A stretch of DNA of 64,000 nt from Janibacter sp. HTCC2649 (GTDB lineage: Bacteria; Actinomycetota; Actinomycetes; Actinomycetales; Dermatophilaceae): positions 3,104,139 to 3,168,138 of the forward strand of contig NZ_CH672413.1 in the NCBI RefSeq assembly GCF_000152705.1, given 5' to 3'. Every line of letters begins with the position of its first letter. Position 1 is the stretch's first letter. The notes beneath the pieces are model-generated. The model saw only the letters and a program-made list of their open reading frames with translations. It did no database searches and was not told where the DNA came from. Made by a program: the position numbers and the translations under genes. Of this stretch, positions 18,965 to 27,277 are shown one piece after another.

Positions 18965-19054
18965 GGTCACTCCTTCAGGGTTGCGATGCCCGCACAAAAA
19001 GTCGGGCCTTCTCCCGTTCCACCCTGCCACAGCCTGGGAGTAGGGTGACCACGT

Positions 19055-19146
19055 CAATGACAGGGGAGCGCACCTAGCGCTGAGAGTGCGGGCAACCGCA
19101 GACCCTCACACCTGATCCGGTTCGCACCGGCGTAGGGAGTCTGAGT
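19055..19146 (+). promoter_or_regulatory. TPP riboswitch (THI element)
   Basis: The thiamin pyrophosphate aptamer is recognisable by its conserved pieces in order: AGGGGAGCG (19062-19070), GCTGAGAGTGCGGGCAACCG with the CUGAGA loop (19079-19086), ACCCTC, ACCTGATCCGG (19110-19120), then CACCGGCGTAGGGAGT. A possible -10 box TAGGGT is at 19041-19046. It precedes ykoE and the ECF fusion, so thiamin or HMP uptake falls when TPP is high. Aptamer borders are approximate. Confidence 0.93.
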
Positions 19147-19151
19147 TCTCA

Positions 19152-19192
19152 GGTGACTGAGCGGCATACGACGTGTATGCCGAGTGGTCACC
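19152..19192 (+). terminator. TPP riboswitch expression-platform hairpin
   Basis: A two-stage hairpin follows the aptamer: GGTGAC (19152-19157) pairs with GTCACC (19187-19192), and CGGCATAC (19162-19169) with GTATGCCG (19175-19182), around a GACGT loop. It ends 50 nt before the ykoE start. It is the probable attenuator that forms when TPP is bound. No U-run follows, so termination could be Rho-assisted. Confidence 0.55.
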
Positions 19193-19242
19193 TCCCCGAG
19201 GTATCCATCGGCCCTGCGCCGGAGACCACGGGAGAAAAGTTC

Positions 19243-19914
19243 ATGGCTACACACACCACGGAGCCGGCCACCACCGACTCCACCTCGGGCGGCTTCCTGC
19301 GCGCCCCAAGCATCCTCGCGACCCGTCCCCTCATGGGGTGGCGGACCGTCGACATCCTCACGATCGCCTTCCTCGGTGCCGCGTTCGGCGTCGCCTACTG
19401 GGCCTGGGGGCAGGCGTACGTCGCGCCCTCGAACGCCCTCAGCGCGCTGTATGCCCCGCTGTCCGGAATCACGGCGGCGCCGTGGCTCATGGCAGGGGTG
19501 GTCGGCGGGCTCGTCGTGCGTCGGCCCGGCGCGGCCCTGATGTGCGAGGTCGTCGCGGCCCTCGTCTCGATGCTCCCCGGCACGCAGTGGGGGGCCTCCA
19601 CCCTCGTGGCCGGCATCCTGCAGGGTCTGGGCGCCGAGCTCGCCTTCGCTGTCCTCGGCTACGCCTCGTTCCGCCTGGGAGCGGCCCTGCTCGCGGGCGC
19701 CCTCTCGGCGCCGTTCGAGGTCGTCTATGAGTGGTTCACCTACTACCCGGACTGGGCGTGGAGCCACAAGATCGTCTACCTCTTCATCATGAGCGCTGCT
19801 GGCGCCGTGATCGCCGGAGGACTGGCGTGGCTGCTCACCCGGGCCCTGGCAGCGGCCGGTGCGCTGAACGCGTTCCCGCCCGGCCAGGAGCACCGCGAGA
19901 ACCGCGCTGTCTGA
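19243..19914 (+). CDS. ykoE: YkoE-type ECF substrate-binding (S) component, thiamin/HMP precursor uptake
   Basis: A 223-residue integral membrane protein of the YkoE family. About 30 polar N-terminal residues are followed by five to six hydrophobic segments, with MGWRTVDILTIAFLGAAFGVAYWAWG, PWLMAGVVGGLVVRRPGAAL and AFAVLGYASFRLG as family-like blocks. YkoE binds a thiamin precursor, probably hydroxymethylpyrimidine, and docks to an energy-coupling module, here the next gene. The ATG at 19243 follows GGGAG by 8 nt; an in-frame start at 19153 would fall inside the riboswitch hairpin. Regulation by the TPP riboswitch supports the substrate class. Confidence 0.87.
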   Translation: MATHTTEPATTDSTSGGFLRAPSILATRPLMGWRTVDILTIAFLGAAFGVAYWAWGQAYVAPSNALSALYAPLSGITAAPWLMAGVVGGLVVRRPGAALMCEVVAALVSMLPGTQWGASTLVAGILQGLGAELAFAVLGYASFRLGAALLAGALSAPFEVVYEWFTYYPDWAWSHKIVYLFIMSAAGAVIAGGLAWLLTRALAAAGALNAFPPGQEHRENRAV

Positions 19915-19966
19915 GATCAGGCGCTCGGCTGGTCCGGTTGCGGGCGGCCACGTCACCCTCGAGGGG

Positions 19967-22147
19967 GTGACGTGGCGCCCGTACGGTCGGCGCGAACCCG
20001 TCCTGCGCGACATCTCGGTGTCACTGGCGCCCGGCGAGCGCGTGCTTCTCGTCGGCCCGAGTGGTTCCGGCAAGTCGACGCTGCTCCGGGCGATCGCCGG
20101 GCTCCTCGAGACCGCGGACGCCGGCGACCTCTCGGGGTCCGTCGTCCTCGACGGTCACGCCCCCGGGTCGCGCGCCGGCGAGGTCGGACTCGTCCTCCAG
20201 GAGCCGGGTGCCGGTGTGGTCGCCTCGTCGATCGGGCGCGACGTCGCGTTCGGACTCGAGAACGTGGGTATGCCGCGTGCCGACATGCCGCCCGCCATCA
20301 GTGCCGCTGTGGCTGCGGTCGGACTGACCATGCCGCTCGACACCCCGACCGGTGCGCTGTCCGGCGGAGAGACCCAACGGCTCGCGCTCGCGGGGGCGCT
20401 GGCCCTCGCGCCCAGCGTGTTGTTGCTCGACGAACCCACGGCCATGCTCGATCCCGGCCACGCTGCCCAGGTGAGGGCCAGTGTGGAAGGTGCGCTCGCG
20501 GCATACCCGATTACGACCGTGGTCGTCGAGCATGTCCTGGGACCGTGGGTCGATCTCGTCGACCGGATGCTCGTCCTCGACGCTGACGGTGTCCTCGTCG
20601 CCGACGGGTTGGTGCACGACCTGCTCTCTCGCGAGCGGGAGCGGCTGCTCGACATGGGCATCTGGGTGCCTGATGCGCCGCCGCCCACCCCGGTTGCGTC
20701 GGGCGCCCTGGTGGAGCGGGTGTCCCATCGCCGGGCGCAGGAGGTCGCGGCGACTGCGCTGACCATCGACCGCACGACGCGGCTCCTCGACGGTTCGGCA
20801 CGCACCCAGACCGCGGCTCTCCTCGACTCGCCCTTGAGGCCGTCCGCTGGCACGGCCACCGCCCTCGTCGGGCCGAGCGGTTCGGGCAAGTCGACAGTGC
20901 TGCTCGGCTTTGCGGGTGCGTTGACTCCGAGCGCCGGTTCGATCGATGCCGCGGGGGAGCCCGTCGCCGATCTCTCGACCCGCGAGCTCGCCGCCCACGT
21001 CGGCTGGGTGCCGCAGTGGTCCAGCTCGACGCTCATCGGGCGCACCGTCCTCGACGAGGTCCTCGTCGCGAGCCACGCGCTGGGCGAGGAGTCGGGCGAA
21101 CGCGTCGTCGAGGCCCACGCCCTGCTGACCGCACTCGGCCTCAGCCACCTCGAGGGCGCCGACCCGCGTGAGCTCTCCGGTGGGGAGCAGCGCCGCCTGG
21201 CCATCGCGTCGGCGATCCTGCACCAGCCGCCGCTGTTGCTGGCCGACGAACCCACGGTCGGGCAGGACCGGCACACCTGGGCCGCCGTCGTCGGACTGCT
21301 CGACTCCTATCGCGCGGCCGGGGGAGCGGTGCTCGTCTCGACGCACGACGACGCGCTCATCCAGCGCTCGGACCACGTCGTCGAGCTCGCCACCCCGCCC
21401 AAGGAGCCGCCGACCCCGGAGCCACGGCGCGTCCTCGCCGGGCGGGCCGGGCCCCTGGCGCTGATGCTTGGAGCGTTCCTCGCGATCCCGGCGGGCATCA
21501 TCCCGGGGCACTGGCGGACGTCCCTCGTCGTGTTGGCCGTCCAGGTGGTGCTGGCATGTGTGGCTCTCTGGGCGCCCGGGGCTGGTGCTGGCCCGACGGG
21601 CCGTCTGCGACGAGTGGTCCTCCGGCTCCTGCCCGGGATGCTCGGCGGCCTCTCGGTCGGCTGGTCGACGTGGCTGCTCGGCGGGCACGACACGACGACA
21701 GCGTTCACGGCCGCGCTGCGCGTGCTCATCATCGTGCTGCCGTCGGCGGTGCTCCTGCCGCTCGTCGACCCCGATCGGCTCGGCGACCAACTCGCCCAAC
21801 GCCTGCGGATGCCGGCCCGTCCCGTCGTCGCGCTCGCGGCCGCCCTGCAGCGGGTGCACACGTTCGGCGCGGTGTGGTCGGAGATCTCGCTGGCCCGGCG
21901 AGTGCGGGGACTCGGTCTGGATGCGCGGCGGCCCGTGGCGATGGTGCGCGACCTCGGGACCGTGACGTTCGGGCTGCTGGTGCGGACGCTGCGGATGGCG
22001 GCGGACCTCGCCGTGGCGATGGATGCGCGCGGCTTCGCGTCGGCGTCGAAGCGCACCTGGTTCGCGACCGCACCGTGGCGTCTGGCCGACACGTTGGTCG
22101 TCCTCGGCGCCATGGTCCCCATCGCCGCCGCCACCCTGCTCGTCTGA
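19967..22147 (+). CDS. fused ECF transporter module: two ATPase domains plus EcfT (YkoD-YkoC fusion)
   Basis: A 726-residue three-domain protein. Domain 1 (about 1-225): Walker A GPSGSGKST, signature LSGGETQR, Walker B LLLDEPTAMLD. Domain 2 (about 245-480): Walker A GPSGSGKST, signature LSGGEQRR, Walker B LLADEPTVGQD. Domain 3 (about 495-726): four to five membrane helices with the EcfT coupling motifs ARRVRGLG and MDARGF. Bacillus encodes these as YkoD and YkoC; here all energising parts are one chain, and YkoE supplies specificity. The start is unclear: GTG 19967 has a poor ribosome site, while conserved-looking sequence GGHVTLEG reads upstream in frame but offers no ATG, GTG or TTG before a stop at 19865. 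Confidence 0.9.
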   Translation: MTWRPYGRREPVLRDISVSLAPGERVLLVGPSGSGKSTLLRAIAGLLETADAGDLSGSVVLDGHAPGSRAGEVGLVLQEPGAGVVASSIGRDVAFGLENVGMPRADMPPAISAAVAAVGLTMPLDTPTGALSGGETQRLALAGALALAPSVLLLDEPTAMLDPGHAAQVRASVEGALAAYPITTVVVEHVLGPWVDLVDRMLVLDADGVLVADGLVHDLLSRERERLLDMGIWVPDAPPPTPVASGALVERVSHRRAQEVAATALTIDRTTRLLDGSARTQTAALLDSPLRPSAGTATALVGPSGSGKSTVLLGFAGALTPSAGSIDAAGEPVADLSTRELAAHVGWVPQWSSSTLIGRTVLDEVLVASHALGEESGERVVEAHALLTALGLSHLEGADPRELSGGEQRRLAIASAILHQPPLLLADEPTVGQDRHTWAAVVGLLDSYRAAGGAVLVSTHDDALIQRSDHVVELATPPKEPPTPEPRRVLAGRAGPLALMLGAFLAIPAGIIPGHWRTSLVVLAVQVVLACVALWAPGAGAGPTGRLRRVVLRLLPGMLGGLSVGWSTWLLGGHDTTTAFTAALRVLIIVLPSAVLLPLVDPDRLGDQLAQRLRMPARPVVALAAALQRVHTFGAVWSEISLARRVRGLGLDARRPVAMVRDLGTVTFGLLVRTLRMAADLAVAMDARGFASASKRTWFATAPWRLADTLVVLGAMVPIAAATLLV

Positions 22148-22220
22148 CAACTTTCGTCCAATAGGACGCGAATGGTTGCGCACCCCGGACAGCCATTCGT
22201 GCCCTATTGGACGAAAGTTG
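22148..22220. repeat. palindromic repeat, family CGTCCAATAGG, copy 1
   Basis: Left arm 22148-22175 pairs with right arm 22193-22220 at 26 of 28 positions across a 17-nt loop. The core of the right arm, CCATTCGTGCCCTATTGGAC, recurs exactly in copy 2 (26062-26115). It begins one base after the ECF fusion stop and precedes an MFS gene. It may be a terminator or a small dispersed palindromic element that serves as one. Confidence 0.75.
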
Positions 22221-22264
22221 GGGGTCGGGGAATGTCGGAGGGGCGCGACATACTTGTTTCTGCC

Positions 22265-23482
22265 ATGACCACCCCCACTTCCGCGCCGGTCGAGCGTGCC
22301 CGCATCCCGCGCGAGATCTGGGTGCTCGTGGCCTCCGCGTTCGTCATTGCGCTCGGCTTCGGCCTCATCACGCCCGTCCTGCCGCAGTTCGCGCAGAGCT
22401 TCGGCGTGGGCGCGACGGCCAGTGCCGTCGTGGTCAGCGTCTTCGCGTTCTTCCGGTTGGTCTTCGCTCCCGCCGGTGGCGCCCTCATCGTCCGCCTCGG
22501 CGAGCGCCCGATCTATCTCGCAGGCCTCCTCATCGTTGCCGCCTCGACCGCAGCGACGGCTTTCGCGCACTCCTACTGGCAGCTCGTCGTCTTCCGCGGT
22601 CTCGGCGGCATCGGCTCGGTGATGTTCACCGTCTCGGCCACGGCGCTCATGGTGCGTCTCGCTCCGCCGTCGATCCGTGGTCGGGTGTCCTCGGCCTACG
22701 GTTCTGCGTTCCTCATCGGCGGCATCGGTGGTCCCGCAGTCGGTGGCGCCCTCGGTGGTCTTGGCTTGCGTGTGCCCTTCCTTGCGTATGCCGCCGCGCT
22801 CGTTCTCGCTGCGGCTCTCGTCGCGATCTTCATCAACGGGCACGCCCTGCGTCCTGCCCCCGACGCACCCGTGCTCCCGGTCATGACCGCGCGAGAAGGG
22901 CTGCAGGACACCGCCTATCGCGCTGGCCTGGTCTCCGGCTTCGCCAACGGGTGGGCCAACTTCGGGGTGCGCAACGCGATCATCCCGCTCTTCGTCGCGG
23001 CCAACATCGGCAAGGAGCCGTGGCTCGCCGGTGCCGTCCTCGCGATCTATGCCGGAGGCAACGCCATCGGCATGAATGTCGCCGGACGCCTCAGCGACAC
23101 CGTCGGTCGGCGGCCCTTCATCATCGGGGGCCTGGCAGTGGCCGGGGTCGCGACCATCGCCACCGGCTTCGCGACGACCTTCCCGGTGCTCGTCGCCCTG
23201 TCGATCGTCGCCGGGGTCGGCTCCGGCGCGCTCAACCCGTCGCAGCAGGCCAGCATGGCGGACATCATCGGACGCGACCGCAACGGTGGGCCCGCGCTTG
23301 CGGCCTTCCAGATGTCCGCCGACGCGGGCGCGATCATCGGGCCGATCATCGCCGGCGCCCTCGTCGACTCCGGTAGTTTCGCCCTGGCCTTCGGCGTCAC
23401 CGGACTGCTGAGCCTGCTCGCGACGATCCCGTGGTCGCGAGCCCGCGAGACCCTGCCGCGTGAGGCCGCTCTGTCTCGTTGA
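22265..23482 (+). CDS. MFS transporter
   Basis: A 405-residue, 12-helix major facilitator. The N-terminal half starts IWVLVASAFVIALGFGLITPVLPQFAQSFGV; the loop 2-3 signature is RLGERPIYLAGLL, and its repeat in the second half is GRLSDTVGRRPFIIGG. VLPQFAQSFGVGATA and FRGLGGIGSVMF place it with drug/metabolite:H+ antiporters of the DHA1 type, but the substrate cannot be read from sequence. The ATG at 22265 is preferred; an in-frame ATG at 22232 exists, and upstream starts fall in the palindrome. Confidence 0.82.
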   Translation: MTTPTSAPVERARIPREIWVLVASAFVIALGFGLITPVLPQFAQSFGVGATASAVVVSVFAFFRLVFAPAGGALIVRLGERPIYLAGLLIVAASTAATAFAHSYWQLVVFRGLGGIGSVMFTVSATALMVRLAPPSIRGRVSSAYGSAFLIGGIGGPAVGGALGGLGLRVPFLAYAAALVLAAALVAIFINGHALRPAPDAPVLPVMTAREGLQDTAYRAGLVSGFANGWANFGVRNAIIPLFVAANIGKEPWLAGAVLAIYAGGNAIGMNVAGRLSDTVGRRPFIIGGLAVAGVATIATGFATTFPVLVALSIVAGVGSGALNPSQQASMADIIGRDRNGGPALAAFQMSADAGAIIGPIIAGALVDSGSFALAFGVTGLLSLLATIPWSRARETLPREAALSR

Positions 23483-23610
23483 GTGTCGGATCGGACGTCA
23501 TCTTGTCCGATGTCCCGTCGTTTTTGTCGTGTCTGCTCCCCGCCTTGTGTTCCTGCGGGGTAGCCAGTGGGCTGGACCAATCCGCTGTCCCACGACCAAG
23601 GAACTCTGCA

Positions 23611-26046
23611 ATGACGCAGCTACCTCGCACCCTCGCCAGACTCACGGCCGCCAGCGCCGTGATCGGCGCCCTCATCGTCGGGGGTGGGTCCGCGCCGGCA
23701 TCGGCAAAGCCCCAGCCCGTCCCTGACCCCACCACCCTCGTCAACACGTCCATCGGAAACAACGGCGACGGCACGACGTTCCCGGGAGCCACCGTGCCCT
23801 TCGGCATGGTGCAGAACAGCCCGGACACCCAGCTCAAGAAGTACGCGTCCTACGACTACGCCCAGAACTCGTTGCTCGGCTTCAGCCAGATCCACCTGTC
23901 GGGCGTGGGCTGCCAGACGACGGGTCTCGTGCGGCTCATGCCGACGACGGGAGCGGTCTCGAGCTCGACCGCCACCAGCTATGCCTCGACGTTCAGCCAC
24001 GCCAACGAGAAGGCCTCGCCCGGTCGATATGCCGTGAAGCTCGACAAGTACGACGTCGACGCCGAGCTCTCCGCCACCGAGCGCACCGGTCTGCACCGCT
24101 ACACCTACCCGAAGTCCTCGGCCCAGAACAATGTCATGGTTGAGGTCGGCGAGGGCAACGGTCACTCGTTCGGGTCCTGGGTGAAGGTCGTCGGTGATGA
24201 CACCATCGAGGGCTACGTCAAGGGCGGCAACTTCTGCTGGGAGACGCAGAGCGAGCGCTACGACATCTACTTCTCCGCGAAGTTCGACAAGAAGTTCACC
24301 TCCTTCGGCAGCTGGGCGCCCGACGCGCTCACCCCGACCGCGGACGTGCGCGACCGGAGCACGACGAGGGGCGACCGCCCCCTGGGTGCCTACGCCAGCT
24401 TCGGCGAGGGCGCGGGTGAGGTCGGCGTCAACGTCGGTATCTCCTACGTCTCCGCCGACGGTGCCCGCGCCAACCGCGAGACCGAGACAGGTGACGGCTC
24501 GACGACCGGTGCCGCGACGAAGCCCGCGAGCTTCGACACCCTGCGCGATCAGGCTCGCGACACCTGGCGCGGCGCCCTCAACCGGATGTCCGTGGCAGGC
24601 GGGACCGACGAGGACCAGCGCACCTACTACAGCGCGCTCTACCGCTCCCTCCTCCACCCGTCGGTCGGCTCCGACGTCGACGGGCAGTACCGCGGCCTCG
24701 ACAAGTTGGTCCACCACGGCGACCGGCCGTACTACCAGATGTTCTCCCTGTGGGACACGTACCGATCCCAGAACCAGCTCGTGTCCCTGCTCTACCCGGA
24801 GCGGGCCGCCGACATGACCGCCTCCATCCTGCGCATCTACGAGCAGGGCGGCTGGGTGCCACGGTGGTCGCTCGGCAACGGCGAGACCAACGTGATGTCC
24901 GGTGACCCCGTGACCGCCTGGGTCGTCACGAACTGGTCCCGCGGCATACTCGACAAGGAGACGTCCCGGGGACTGTTCGACGCATTGTGGAAGAACGTCA
25001 ACGAGCTTCCGAAGGACCAGTCCACGATCCGTGGACGTGACGGCAACCCGAGCTACGTGAAGAACGGCTGGATCGGCTACCGCGATGTTCCCGGCTTCCA
25101 GTTCGGCGACACCCGCCAGTCGGCCTCGGCCACGCTCGAGTACGCCTACTCCGACTGCCTGCTCGCGACGATGGCCGACGGGCTCGGTGAGAAGGCCAAG
25201 GCGGACACCCTGCGCGACCGGTGCGACAACTACGCCACCGCCTGGGACTCGCAGGGCACGTCCAAGGGCTTCACCGGCTTCCCGCGAGCCCGCGCCGAGG
25301 ACGGCACCTGGATCGGCAGCGCCGACCCGGCCGACTCGACGGGGTTCCACGAGGGCACGGCGTGGCAGTACCAGTGGCTCGCCCAGCAGGACCCGCAGGG
25401 GCTCTTCACCCTCATGGGCGGTGCCGACAAGGCGGAGCAGCGTCTCGACACGTTCTTCGACTTCCCCAAGGTCCTCAGCGACACCGCGAACGTCGCCAAG
25501 GACTCGTGGGTCGTCGGGGCGTACGACTACCACAACAACTTCGCCTTCAACCCGAACAACGAGCCGGACCTCCACGCCCCGTGGATGTACGCGTGGACCG
25601 GCAGCCCGTGGAAGACGTCTGCCGTCCTTCGCGCTGCCCGACCCCTGTTCAGCAACGACGCCTACGGCATGCCCGGCAACGACGACCTCGGGACGATCTC
25701 GTCCTGGCTCGTCTTCGGGATGGCCGGCATCTTCGAGCCGCAGCCCGGCAGTGGCAACTGGCTGATCTCGGCGCCGATGTTCGACTCGGTGCACATCACG
25801 CCGGACTCCGGCGCGGCCAAGGAGCACACGACGACGATCGAGTCGCCGGGTGGAACCTCGGGCACGTTGCAGTACGTCGACACCGTGCGGGTCAAGGGTC
25901 ACGGCAAGCCGATCAACCTCACCAAGAGCTTCCTGACCCACGACCAGCTCCTGGGTGCGGACTCGATCAGGATCGGCCTGTCGACCTCACCGACGGCGTG
26001 GGGCACCGGAGCCGCAGCGCAGCCGGCCAGCCTGGCCGGCAAGTAG
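23611..26046 (+). CDS. secreted GH92 family alpha-mannosidase
   Basis: An 811-residue exported glycosidase; the signal peptide is cleaved near SAPASAKP (residue about 30). GH92 blocks are clear: NTSIGNNGDGTTFPGATVPFGMVQNSPDT, FSQIHLSGVGC, YYSALYRSLLHPSVGSDVDGQYRG, MFSLWDTYRSQNQLVSLLYPE, PRWSLGNGETNVMSGDP, NEPDLHAPWMYAWTGSPWKT and GMPGNDDLGTISSWLVF. These calcium-dependent exo-enzymes usually cleave alpha-1,2- or other alpha-mannosidic bonds of yeast mannan or glycoproteins. The ATG at 23611 has AAGGAA 9 nt upstream. It is a single gene without a visible mannan-uptake cluster; the palindrome at 26062-26115 follows. Confidence 0.93.
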   Translation: MTQLPRTLARLTAASAVIGALIVGGGSAPASAKPQPVPDPTTLVNTSIGNNGDGTTFPGATVPFGMVQNSPDTQLKKYASYDYAQNSLLGFSQIHLSGVGCQTTGLVRLMPTTGAVSSSTATSYASTFSHANEKASPGRYAVKLDKYDVDAELSATERTGLHRYTYPKSSAQNNVMVEVGEGNGHSFGSWVKVVGDDTIEGYVKGGNFCWETQSERYDIYFSAKFDKKFTSFGSWAPDALTPTADVRDRSTTRGDRPLGAYASFGEGAGEVGVNVGISYVSADGARANRETETGDGSTTGAATKPASFDTLRDQARDTWRGALNRMSVAGGTDEDQRTYYSALYRSLLHPSVGSDVDGQYRGLDKLVHHGDRPYYQMFSLWDTYRSQNQLVSLLYPERAADMTASILRIYEQGGWVPRWSLGNGETNVMSGDPVTAWVVTNWSRGILDKETSRGLFDALWKNVNELPKDQSTIRGRDGNPSYVKNGWIGYRDVPGFQFGDTRQSASATLEYAYSDCLLATMADGLGEKAKADTLRDRCDNYATAWDSQGTSKGFTGFPRARAEDGTWIGSADPADSTGFHEGTAWQYQWLAQQDPQGLFTLMGGADKAEQRLDTFFDFPKVLSDTANVAKDSWVVGAYDYHNNFAFNPNNEPDLHAPWMYAWTGSPWKTSAVLRAARPLFSNDAYGMPGNDDLGTISSWLVFGMAGIFEPQPGSGNWLISAPMFDSVHITPDSGAAKEHTTTIESPGGTSGTLQYVDTVRVKGHGKPINLTKSFLTHDQLLGADSIRIGLSTSPTAWGTGAAAQPASLAGK

Positions 26047-26061
26047 CCATCAGCCAGCAGG

Positions 26062-26115
26062 AATCGTCCAATAGGGCACGAACGGCTCGCGCCATTCGTG
26101 CCCTATTGGACGATT
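26062..26115. repeat. palindromic repeat, family CGTCCAATAGG, copy 2
   Basis: Left arm 26062-26085 pairs with right arm 26092-26115 at 23 of 24 positions across a 6-nt loop (CTCGCG). It fills the gap between the convergent GH92 and L,D-transpeptidase genes, where a bidirectional terminator would be expected. Its right arm is identical to that of copy 1 through CCATTCGTGCCCTATTGGAC and GA. Confidence 0.75.
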
Positions 26116-26126
26116 GAGGTCCGAGG

Positions 26127-27077
26127 TCAGCGCACGAGCACGGTGGCGCCCTTGGGCATGAAGTCGCGCGCCCAGATCATGTTCATCGCGGCGTTGCTCA
26201 CGCGAGCGCAGCCGTGCGAGGCCGGGTAGGCCGGGATCGACGGCGAGCCGTGCACGGCATACCCGCCGTGGAAGTAGCGCGGCCGCCACATGGTCCCGAG
26301 GAAACCTTCGTCGGAGCCGTCGACCGTGTAGTAGACCTTGAACGTCCCCTTGGGCGTCCGCGCGGTGGCGGTGTTGCCCTTCTTGGTCTCGTACTTGTAG
26401 CCACCACCGGTGCTGGTGTTGAGGATGTACGTGACCTCGCCGCCCCGCACGATCATGAGGATCTGCCGGCTGAGGTTGATGTCGATCCCGTCGCCCGACA
26501 GCTGCGTGCTCGGGCGGACGCCATTGGCCAGGGCCTTCTGGGTCGCCGAGCCGACGTTGCCGTCGCGGGACAGGCCGGCGCTCTTCTGCAGAGCCCACAC
26601 CGCCTGTCGCGTGAGCGATCCGTAGTGCCCGTCGGGCTCCCCGAGCCAGTAGCCCAGGTTGCTCAGTCGCTGCTGGAGCGCGAGCACCTTGGGTCCTCGA
26701 TCACCCATCCGGATGTCATCACGCGGCGCGGGCTTGGGCTGGGCAGGCTTGGCCGGCGTCGTCTTCGTAGGTGCCGGCGTGGTCTTCGTCGGCTTCGGCG
26801 TCGATGTCGGCGTGGGTGTGGGCTTGGCCGCGGCCGGTGGCGTGCTGACCGGTGCCGTGGCCGCAGTGGTCGGCACGCTCGTGGGCGTTTCCGCCGGGAG
26901 GGCCGTGGAGGTCTTGGGCGTGGCCGGGCTCGGGGCGGTCGTCGGTCGTGTCCCCGCTGACACCGACAACCCCTCCTGGTCGCCGGGCTGCCCGCAGGCA
27001 CTCAACCCCAACACCAACGTTGCGGCCGCCCCCGCGGCCGCCACGTTCGTCATTCTCGAACGGATGCTCCCTGACAT
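26127..27077 (-). CDS. lipoprotein L,D-transpeptidase with peptidoglycan-binding domain
   Basis: A 316-residue cell-wall enzyme. A lipoprotein signal ends in LSAC (Cys about 28); a long Pro/Thr/Ala/Lys linker (about 40-120) spans the wall; a PG_binding_1 domain (about 122-185, GDRGPKVLALQQRLSNLGYW) follows; and a YkuD catalytic domain ends the protein, with His276 and the Ser-His-Gly-Cys motif (His288, Cys290) in VHGSPSIPAYPASHGCARVS. Such enzymes make 3-3 peptidoglycan crosslinks or anchor proteins. GAGGGG lies just upstream of the ATG at 27077. Confidence 0.93.
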   Translation of the reverse strand: MSGSIRSRMTNVAAAGAAATLVLGLSACGQPGDQEGLSVSAGTRPTTAPSPATPKTSTALPAETPTSVPTTAATAPVSTPPAAAKPTPTPTSTPKPTKTTPAPTKTTPAKPAQPKPAPRDDIRMGDRGPKVLALQQRLSNLGYWLGEPDGHYGSLTRQAVWALQKSAGLSRDGNVGSATQKALANGVRPSTQLSGDGIDINLSRQILMIVRGGEVTYILNTSTGGGYKYETKKGNTATARTPKGTFKVYYTVDGSDEGFLGTMWRPRYFHGGYAVHGSPSIPAYPASHGCARVSNAAMNMIWARDFMPKGATVLVR

Positions 27078-27277
27078 GTCGTTCCCCTCTGTCGTGTCGA
27101 CGTGCCCTTGACGATCATGACGCGCTGGGAGCCCTCGAGGTTGCGTGTGTTGCCGTTTCGTGACCGGCGAGTCGGAACTCCGAGTCTCGGGGTGGCCCCG
27201 GAGTTGGCCCTGAGCGCAGCCCTGAGGGCACCCCGAAAACCCTGTTCACCACCTGATTCAGCCGCGACGGTGAGGAC

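Noticed and set aside
20021-22843. A 940-codon open frame antisense to the ECF fusion
   Set aside because: Composition is Arg/Glu/Asp/Gly-rich without domain signatures, and the opposite strand has complete ABC motifs.
23620-25941. A 773-codon minus-strand frame over the GH92 gene
   Set aside because: It is a shadow: GH92 motifs are intact in the plus-strand frame.
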